Of a stretch of 64,000 nucleotides of DNA, positions 56,722-64,000 are shown piece after piece. Under the pieces are notes generated by a model. The model was not told the DNA's origin, did not search any database, and was given only the letters and a program-made list of their open reading frames with translations. Where the stretch lies: positions 563,001-627,000 of the forward strand of contig OZ024718.1 of the NCBI GenBank assembly GCA_964016875.1, in the 5' to 3' direction. Each line of letters starts with the position of its first letter. Positions within the stretch are counted from its first letter, which is position 1. Origin of the DNA: Fallopia convolvulus (Eukaryota > Streptophyta > Magnoliopsida > Caryophyllales > Polygonaceae). A program made the position numbers and the translations under genes.

Positions 56722-57399
56722 ATGTACCAATCTTGCTTCTTCGGTTCTCATATTTTTCTCTTCTTTGTTCTACTTGTATCTTTATTGAATTGTCATTAGA
56801 ATGCTTGTTCAAAGGACTGGAGCTTGTAGGAATTCTATACTTGTATGGTGTGTCTTATTGAAGAAATCAGTTGCTCTACTGTTAGCCATTCGAAGCTCGC
56901 ATTTGGAAGACAAAGCGATGAATTGTATTCATCTTCTCCGAAATCAATCCGTTTTAGCGCCTTTTTATAACTTGCACAAACCATTCTTGGACAGCCCCGA
57001 GCAATTGTTGCCTGTGAATGAGCACATCAAATAGATAATATAGGCTGGAATTGTATAGAAAATGCCCGAATTGGGTTTAGAATCGCTAAAACCGATTCTA
57101 GTGTTTGCTTGTATACCAATATGAGAATGAGTGATTCTCATTCCAACATAATACACTTCATTTCATACCCATTTCAAAATTAAGGTATGAGCCATTCTGA
57201 ATCCAACCCGATTCTAGGAATAGAAACAAACGGGCCCTAAATGGTGTTGCAAAAATGTCAATGCTTTTGGACAAAATCTCCCATTCATGCAGGAGACAGT
57301 TGAGAAGGAGATGAGAAACTTACATAATGACCTTGCTTCAATTCAAAGTTCCAAATTCTCCAGTTTGTCAATTCCTTCTCATCAACTCTAGCAGATACA
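56722..57399. other. SUN 3' UTR and intergenic repeat
   Basis: Probable SUN 3' UTR to about 57030. Around 57060-57240 GATTCTAG words and an ACAAACGGGCCC end followed by TAA suggest a Tourist-type remnant. The 3' exon(s) of the PPTase gene should lie here but were not identified. Confidence 0.4.
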
Positions 57400-58387
57400 T
57401 CAGTCCAATTACTATGGCGAAACTCCACAGCATCCAACTGAACGCCAATCCCGCTTCCTATTGCCTTGACAAAAGCTTCCTTTAAGCTCCAAAATCTGCA
57501 CCAGAATCTTGATTAAGCACAAGCATTTGCATTTAGCTTGAAGACAAAATGAATACAAAGAACCAAACTGAAAGCACACAGATAACCTGTAAAACTCATC
57601 CAACATTTGATCACCAGTTCCGGCAGTACTAATCTTATGCCACTCGCTACTCGAGAAGTTGGATGAGAACTTCTGGAGAAAAGATGGAATTGTTTCTTGT
57701 ACAGGCTTTGTTGGACAAACAATGTCCAAACCTACAAGGCATAATGGTTCTGATGCAATTCCCACTAGATCACCATGGTGGCTAACATTGAAGTTGAAAT
57801 TGGGGAAATTTGTATCCTTACAATCACTATCCTGCATAATAAACATGACCAACAATTCATGAAAGCTAATTGAACTCATGATCAAATCAATAACAACACC
57901 AACACATCTACCACTTTTCCTTAGTCTCCACAGAAATTTCTAGTAAGCAGTCTAAGCAGACAAGAATCAAATTGGAAAGATGGAGATTATAAGATTATTA
58001 CCAAATAGGGTTTGCCATCAACAGTTCGACTGATGATGATCTCATGAAATGGAATTCCCAACACTTCATTTACAAGTACATACTGAAGTAGCCTGCTCAC
58101 CAGCGCCCGCTTTCTATCCGCCATTTTCACACATCTTAACAAATCCAATTACAAGAAACCAAGCACCAGAGCTTAGAATTTCAAGGGTCTCGCTTACACT
58201 GAATTCCAACTCAATGAATTGCAAAAGGGAAACAAATTTGAAGCATTGAAAAGAGATTATAGTATTCAAACCTGGTGATGGAGGAGTGTTCATGGCGGGG
58301 AAGAAGAGAGACGGCAGATAGGAAATCTTCAGGAGATGGAGCCCACTTGGATATGTCGACTGCCCATCTCTTCACTCCCTTTTCCAT
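57400..58387 (-). CDS. Sfp-type 4'-phosphopantetheinyl transferase (3' end not fixed)
   Basis: Transfers phosphopantetheine from CoA to a Ser of carrier proteins. Exons, minus strand: 58387-58272, 58134-58002, 57831-57587, and a fourth from about 57495. Junctions keep frame. The start used is MEKGVKRWAVDISKW; an upstream in-frame Met at 58447 is possible. Family motifs: RKRALVSRLLQYVLVNEVLG and GKPYL (substrate-binding region), NFNVSHHGDLVGIA, VGLDIVCPTKP (Mg2+-binding Asp), and WSLKEAFVKAIGSGIG (KEA motif). The fourth exon reads to GHY, where CATTAT is followed by GTAAGT, a good donor; unspliced, the frame ends about ten codons later. Homologues continue beyond this, so one more exon is likely missing from my model. 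Confidence 0.85.
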
Positions 58388-58679
58388 CGAATTTCGTTGC
58401 TTTCCAAAGCTCATTGTTGAAGATTTGGACTTTGGAGTGAACCCCACAAAGGCCTGATTTGTAAATATCTTTAAATTGGGTATTGATTTGCAATTTGGGT
58501 CAACGTGAATCAGCTAGCTAGAAAGTCGATACGATCTCAAGGACGGACAATGACCCAAAAGATGCAAGAGAGGGCACCTGGCTGGCTGGCTCTCCACAAT
58601 ACAACAAAGCCACTTTCTTTATCACACGTCTCCTAATTTTCCCTTTTTCTCTAAACCCTAAAGAACCCAGTTTTGATCA

Positions 58680-59146
58680 TTATATAAATCCCTTCTCCAA
58701 CTCTCAACTTCCACACTTCCATTCATCTGCCCTTCTTCTACTACTCAAAGATCCTCAGCTAAGAAATAAGGTAATCCTCTTCTTCCCTTTCTTCTGTTTT
58801 GCTTCTTCAACCTGAAATCTTTAATTGATTGATGGATCATGATCATTGAGGTGTCAAAATGATGAATTTAAAGTTCTGTCTGATCTTTTGTTTTGCTTTA
58901 AAAATCTGGGTTAGTGATTTTCAGATTTGGGTCACTAGGGTTTTGTCCAAATGAGTTGTTCTTGATCAAAACAGTGCATTTGGATCTTAAATTTGGTCCT
59001 TGTGGTAGTACTGTCTTAAATTTTACTGAAAATGAGTGACCTTATTTTGATTTCTTGATCAAACCAAAATGTAAAACCCATCATCATTCTCTTGATTTTG
59101 CTGACCAATTGTTGTTTACTGCAATTTTCAAATTCAGCAGTGAAAA
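58680..59146 (+). promoter_or_regulatory. Ferredoxin core promoter and leader intron
   Basis: TATATAAAT at 58681 is a clear TATA box. A CT-rich leader follows from about 58710. AAATAAG|GTAATC at 58771 is a good donor, and TTCAG at 59137 (or the overlapping CAGCAG) is the acceptor nine to twelve bases before the ATG, giving a leader intron of about 370 bp. Confidence 0.75.
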
Positions 59147-59587
59147 ATGGCTTCATTGAGCACTCCAGCAACCACATTCCTCAGCACACGCATCACTCAA
59201 TCGGTCAATCCAATCAAGACTCCAATGTTTTCAGCATTTCCCCAAACCATCTCCAAGACACTCAGAATAAGATCATCTCCTTTCAGAGTCTCAGCTACAC
59301 ACAAGGTGAAACTGATCAGCCCAGAAGGCGAAGAGACCGAATTCGAAGTTCCAGACGACGTCTACATCCTAGATGCTGCGGAGGAAGCGGGCCTAGACGT
59401 TCCGTACTCGTGCAGGGCTGGATCTTGCTCAACGTGTGCCGGGATCATGGTGTCCGGCTCAGTTGACCAGTCAGACGGGTCGTTCCTAGATGACACACAA
59501 ATGGAACAAGGCTATCTTTTGACCTGTATTTCAAAGCCTACGTCGGATTGTGTCATTCATACACACAAGGAAAGTGATCTCTACTGA
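59147..59587 (+). CDS. Plastid [2Fe-2S] ferredoxin
   Basis: Single-electron carrier of the chloroplast or root plastid, feeding FNR, nitrite reductase, glutamate synthase and thioredoxin reductase. 146 residues with an uninterrupted coding region. The first ~50 residues are Ser/Thr-rich and end in FRVSA, a plausible transit-peptide cleavage region, leaving a mature protein of about 96 residues. The cluster ligands are Cys89, Cys94, Cys97 and Cys127 in CRAGSCSTC and LLTC. The mature start THKVKLISPEGEETEFEV and HKESDLY end differ from major leaf ferredoxins (which begin ATYKV and end KEEELTA), and look more like root or minor ferredoxins. Type is inferred, the family is certain. Confidence 0.97.
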   Translation: MASLSTPATTFLSTRITQSVNPIKTPMFSAFPQTISKTLRIRSSPFRVSATHKVKLISPEGEETEFEVPDDVYILDAAEEAGLDVPYSCRAGSCSTCAGIMVSGSVDQSDGSFLDDTQMEQGYLLTCISKPTSDCVIHTHKESDLY

Positions 59588-60110
59588 TCATGAAAGAGTG
59601 AAGATAATGCTTATTGAGTTTCTGTTATCCCTTGTCAATTTCTTGGTTTTCACTTTCATTTGAAACACATTTGATCTGTTGGGCAATTGAGATGATTCAG
59701 ATATGTAAGATCTTCATCATGCACTTGTATAATCAGCAGAATGGTGAATATGTAACAGCATATACATATAATAAGTTATCTGTTTGAAAAGTTCAGTATC
59801 AGTACTTGTGGCCTGCTAGCAACTTCAACTTCAAGTATCAGTAAGATAGTTTGTGATGAAAATGAGTCCCATAAAAAAAATTGAAATGGTAATTGCTGAA
59901 AAATTGCTAGAAGGTTTCCATTTCAACAAATTTTGTCAACAACAAAACTAAGCTATAAATTCCTTGCATTCAGCTATGTTTCAGAACTAGAATTCCTACA
60001 TAACCTATTCTCTAAGAACACTATACCCTCCATATGCACAAAATTATATGACATAAAACTATAGCTATCCTACTCATCTAGCTATTCATGAGATTGAACT
60101 CTCCGTCTTT
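59588..60110. other. Ferredoxin 3' UTR and MYB 3' UTR
   Basis: Convergent genes: ferredoxin 3' UTR to about 59780, MYB 3' UTR (minus strand) at about 59950-60110. No other gene is visible. Confidence 0.5.
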
Positions 60111-61402
60111 TCACATAGGAGGAAATACTGAATCCGAATACCCGAAGAAGGCTCCCTGACTAGGGTCAAAGGATCCCTGTGGGCCCCCCTGACTAGGATC
60201 GAACGGAGGCTGAGGGACCATTTGTGGCTGCTGCTGCTGGTGCTGATGCTGAGGGAAGGAGGCATTGTCAAGAGGAGGAGTGGTGATGTCATGTATGCTC
60301 GTCCTCTTCCTATCCTTCCTGGCCGAGGCCGAGCTTTGCCTTATGAAGTACTTTTGTGCGTGGCTCGCCACTTGTGTCGCTGTCCTTGTTATCACCACGT
60401 GCCGAGATATGCTCCTCCAGTCGCCTTTCCCGTATTTCTCCAGTCCAAGCAAGAACAGCCTGTGTGCACAAAGGATTCAGCATTGTACTGATCATTAGCA
60501 TCTTCTAATCTTTTACATTGTAACAAGTGACAGCAAACACTGATCATTAACACACTAACACTAATACACTTGAACTCCATATACTGTATAACAAAAACTA
60601 TGTTACTTGAAATGAAAGATAGAAATCTACCCAGCAATGTACATACATGAAAGATAGAATACCAAATGTCAGATTCAGAAACAAGATAATTCAAGCATTC
60701 AATAAACCAAATTGAATGTCCCTTGACTAAAATTGAAAACTATTGGTTTAATGCTTCATTAATCAATGGAATTCCACCAAAAACTATGCTACCCGAAACT
60801 AATTTCTAGTGTAAGATTCTGGTAACGCAACATGAAAATAGAAATCTACCAAAAAAAATATCAAATTCAGAAACAAGATCATCCAATCATTCAATATATA
60901 AACCCAAATTGAATCTACATTGACTAAGATTGAAAACTATCAGATTCTTCTTGGTTCAAAGCTTCATCAATCAATGTAAAGACCAGAATCTTGATCACAC
61001 AGAAACCTAACAATCAATCTGTTTCAAACCCAGCAAAATTGAAAGAACAAAAAAGCTGAAATCTTGCAAATTGAACAATCGAAATTACCTGTGTTCTTCT
61101 TCAGTCCAGGGCTTGCCCCTCTTCCTCTCCTCTGCGCGGCCCGACCCGGACCCGCCCGGCGTGGCCCATTTCTCATCCGGGTAAACCGGGAGCTCGACCC
61201 GGCCCGACTCAATCAGCATGACGTCATGGACGAGATCTTCATAGTGAGCCCTAATTTCCTCCGGCGACTTTCCGGGGACTTCTCTGGCGATCTTCAGCCA
61301 CCGATCCGGGTCGCTCTCGTCGTCGAATTTCGCCACCGCCACCTCGAACAGCTTGTCCTCCTCCCTCGTCCACGTCACCGTCTTCTTCCCCGCGTTCGCC
61401 AT
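60111..61402 (-). CDS. Two-repeat MYB transcription factor, DIVARICATA/SRM1 type
   Basis: Exons 61402-61089 and 60459-60111 encode 220 residues. The first SANT-like domain (TVTWTREEDKLFEVAVAKF to VHDV, residues about 8-62) is followed by a Gly-rich linker and a second MYB repeat beginning KPWTEEEHRLFLLGLEKYGKGDWRSIS. Its third helix carries SHAQKYF (136-142), which recognises GATAAG/TATCC-type sites. The C-terminal part is Gln/Pro-rich (HQHQQQQPQ) and ends with a short repeated FDPSQG motif. Exon 1 is GC-rich while exon 2 is not. Members act in stress, germination and floral asymmetry; which of these applies cannot be told. Intact. Confidence 0.92.
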
Positions 61403-63858
61403 TCGCTCTCGATTCCAAAAATTGAACTAGATTGATTAATGTATTTCTCTTCTGGGGTTTTTGGATGATGAAATTGATAGTTTCTTTGTAGTGGGTAGGT
61501 AGGATTTGAAAGGGTTTTTGCGGAATTGGATGAAATTGAAGGGGGATTTTGCAGAGTATTTATAGGAGAAGAATGGAAGAAGAAATGGATCTTTCTGTTT
61601 TTCTTTTTTTTTTCTCTTTTAAAAATCACGTTTTGTCTCATTTTTTCTTTTCTTTTTCCTCTAATTTTATAGAATAAGCTTTCTTTTTAAAGAGCAAATC
61701 TTTGTATAAAATGAATATTTTAATTCATTTAACCGATTTACCATGAATTCATGATATAAATCCATGTAAATTGACACAAATAAGCTTATTATATCTAAGA
61801 AGATAGATTTTGTGGTATCTTAGTATCTATTCGAAATGTTATCCAATAGAACAGTAATTATTCTATAGGTAAAGTTGTATTTTTTTTAACTTAATCTAGT
61901 GAATTTATCTTTTTGAATTTACTTATCTTTCGATTTCTTTCTTAATTTGATCGGTAAAATTCACTCTACATCCAGTCTAGGTATTTCAAAAACTTTTAAT
62001 AAGAGTCGACTACCCTCAAAATCTAGTATTTTTATATACGCTATCATGAAAATTCGAACCCAAATACCGATCAAATGCTTAAAAGTAGTTTAATGTCTTC
62101 TCAGGTGATATGCTCACTCCAGGCGCAATCTAGTCTTTTTATATACGCTATCATGAAAATTCGAAGCCAAATACCGACCAAATGCTCAAAATAGTTTAAT
62201 GTCTTTTCAGGTGATACGTTCACCCCAGGTGCCTCACCAGTCCTGCCCTGGGCCAATAGATGGAATTGCGCACACCCAATTTCAAACTCAGACCTCTTAG
62301 CAAACTCCCTCACACTCTTAGCGTCACGCCAATGCCCCGGGACATTTAATAATTGGTTCTGAATTTACTTATTTAGACAATAGTGTTTTAAATTTAATTT
62401 ATCTCTAATTAAATTACAAATTTAATATCTTAAAAGTTGTATTAAAAAATTTAATACAATTATATTAAATAATTTAATACAACTCAATATATTAAATGTT
62501 AAAAAAAAATAGTGAATTCTAACAAAATTTGGAAATAAATTTAGCTATATATGCACAACACAATTTGCATGTGAAAGCTAAAGATTATACTTTCAAGTAG
62601 TGAGTGTCATCAGTCATCGATCATCATCATCACTAGTAGTTTAAGCGGTGCACACAATCGCCATTCCAACCCTCATAAGCGGCGCACACAATCGTCATTG
62701 CAACCGTTATAGCTAAATAAATTGCAAATCATACGAATATTCACATGTACAACATTGCTTAATGTATATAATAATTAATCGTATGGCATCTAAGTTGTAT
62801 ATCATTTCAAATCGATTAATTTAACCGGACCGAATTAGAACCGAATCTCATAATAAAGAATCATATGAATCTTCTCTATATGTAAACTTGTCGAACTCTG
62901 TGATGGAAGATTTGGACTCTCCATACTCTCTTTCCATGACTATGACATTGTACTCGGAATTCTGGTCAAACAATACAATATTCGAAACAGACTAGTATCC
63001 TACGTGTCATGCTTTATATGCCACGTGTACAACTATCGCAACAAACTATTTGGATAAGGTTGCCCCAACCACGTCATTATCATGCAACTCTTAACATAGG
63101 TTTGAAACAATATATTCACCTTCCTTGAATGACAAACCTAGTCTTGAGACACTTAGACATGTCAATCGGATCGGATTTGGGTTGAATCATTTTAGGTTTT
63201 AGTTAAATCGGGTTCAATTCATAATAGGTCAGGGGCTAAATTAGATCGGTCATCGACTCATCGTAGGTTTTCGGCATTTTGGGTGGGTGAGTCGACCCAA
63301 CAAATCAAAGAATCGAATTTTTTATAATTATTAAAATATTATTTATTTAAATAATAATATTTAAAATTAATGTATTTTTTTATATATTTTAATAATAAAA
63401 TATATTATATACATTATGAAAATTTAACAAATTGGGTCAACGAGTTTTCGAGTTTCAACCTAACGGATTTCGGGTCTATTGGGTTCAATTCATTTTTCAG
63501 GTCATGACCCTAAGCCTTCCTAATCACCGGATTCTCCTCAATTTCATCCTTCTATGTTGAGAATAATAACATATCCCACATTTGAAATTCGGAGATCTTA
63601 CTCCTCCTTTAGGATGGAACCATAGACTTATATGTTAGACCATTTGAAATCTTATGTATTAGGCTCACTAACTCCTTCCTTTGAAATCTTATGAAGAATA
63701 ATAATCACTTACATAACTAAAACCATGTCTTGTTTAAAAATTCTCTAAACTAACAAAAACTAATCAAAACCAATGCATATATAAAAACATATAACTCTCC
63801 TTAAGCCTTCCTAATCACCATATTACAAACATCTTCATCAACACTCATGCTAGTGGTC
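61403..63858. other. MYB promoter and gene-free right-hand intergenic region
   Basis: Leader and promoter of the MYB gene to about 61650. The remainder is AT-rich with the 62021 tandem repeat, an LTR-like fragment at 62220-62345, and a GGGTCGACCC/GGGTTCAATTC-rich decayed repeat at 63150-63520. No gene is supported. Confidence 0.45.
62021..62234. repeat. Two-unit tandem repeat of about 107 bp
   Basis: Units at 62021 and 62128 share ATCTAGT, TTTTTATATACGCTATCATG, CAAATACCGA, GTTTAATGTCTT and TCAGGTGATA. The following 62235-62345 (CCTCACCAGTCCTGCCC, ACGCCAATGCCCCGGG) looks like part of an LTR or its primer region, so the repeat may be an LTR-element fragment. Confidence 0.7.
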
Positions 63859-64000
63859 TCATCTCATGATTTCTTCCTTTGAACTCTTGCCTCCATTCTT
63901 TGTGATCTCTTCAAAGCAAGAGATGAGCTTATCAAGCTTATACAAAGTCTTCAATACATCCTTCATCATCTTGTTCTCTTCCTCAACCTCCATCTCCTCC
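63859..64000 (-). CDS. 3' end of an unidentified gene (46 codons visible)
   Basis: The minus strand reads an open frame from the right edge: EEMEVEEENKMMKDVLKTLY, then KLDKLISCFEEITKNGGKSS, then KEEIMR and a TGA stop at 63861-63859. It is charged, helical and coiled-coil-like. The codon pattern and frame uninterrupted to the edge suggest a real C-terminus, but I do not recognise a family. Confidence 0.5.
   Translation of the reverse strand, partial: EEMEVEEENKMMKDVLKTLYKLDKLISCFEEITKNGGKSSKEEIMR

Noticed and set aside
1..64000. CRISPR arrays, bacterial operons, rRNA genes or canonical tRNA genes
   Set aside because: The genome is a plant nuclear one. I found no spaced short repeats and no cloverleaf with both intact boxes and an acceptor stem; the tRNA-like segments fit SINE heads.

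Overview
This is nuclear DNA from a flowering plant, most likely a eudicot. The evidence is GT-AG introns of 80 to 1,800 bases, AT-rich intergenic DNA, plant-only families (auxin response factor, SUVH, PORR, SHAQKYF-MYB, plastid ferredoxin), and Stowaway, Tourist, hAT, Mutator-like and Helitron elements. An asterid is plausible, but I cannot fix the species. There is no bacterial or viral gene set.

Layout, left to right. 1-4950: an ARF6/ARF8-class auxin response factor on the minus strand; its C-terminus lies beyond the left edge. 5003-10370: gene-poor, full of small transposons (Stowaway, Tourist, SINE-like). 10371-10872: a two-exon gene for a 72-residue single-pass membrane protein, minus strand. 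11888-12245: a hAT-like MITE. 12694-25638: a tandem array of three two-exon AMP-forming acyl-CoA synthetase genes, plus strand, ending in peroxisomal signals (SRL, SKL, SRL). The outer two are intact. The middle one is a pseudogene with an 8-base insertion, a 28-base deletion, a 1-base deletion and a degraded TATA box.

27538-28770: an intronless PORR-domain organelle RNA-binding gene, minus strand. Its 749-base internal segment is duplicated at 29985-30733 as a pseudogene. This abuts three tandem minus-strand copies (30734-33020) of the last exons of a fibrillarin-like gene. 33200-37005, plus strand: a NOP56-like N-terminal region followed, inside one exon, by a fibrillarin methyltransferase region. 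Both are box C/D snoRNP core proteins. The locus carries several disabling changes. I regard this chimera and its inverted satellite copies as the most unusual part of the window.

38560-42062: YKT6-type R-SNARE, minus strand. 42810-43690: a non-autonomous Helitron. 44351-44842: a long-TIR Mutator-like MITE. 45013-47028: NAC alpha subunit, plus strand. 48576-49514: a PMD1/2-like tail-anchored coiled-coil protein of organelle division, minus strand. 50568-52532: SUVH1/3-class SRA-SET protein, minus strand. 54608-56721: SUN-domain nuclear envelope protein, plus strand. 57400-58387: Sfp-type phosphopantetheinyl transferase, minus strand. 59147-59587: plastid [2Fe-2S] ferredoxin, plus strand. 60111-61402: two-repeat MYB of the DIVARICATA/SRM1 type, minus strand. 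63859-64000: the 3' end of an unidentified acidic protein gene, minus strand.

The genes are mostly unrelated housekeeping and regulatory genes, as usual in plants. The clusters with internal logic are the acyl-CoA synthetase array and the NOP56/fibrillarin locus with its duplicates. Exon boundaries were set by eye from splice consensus, reading frame and remembered family sequences. No alignment or search was run.
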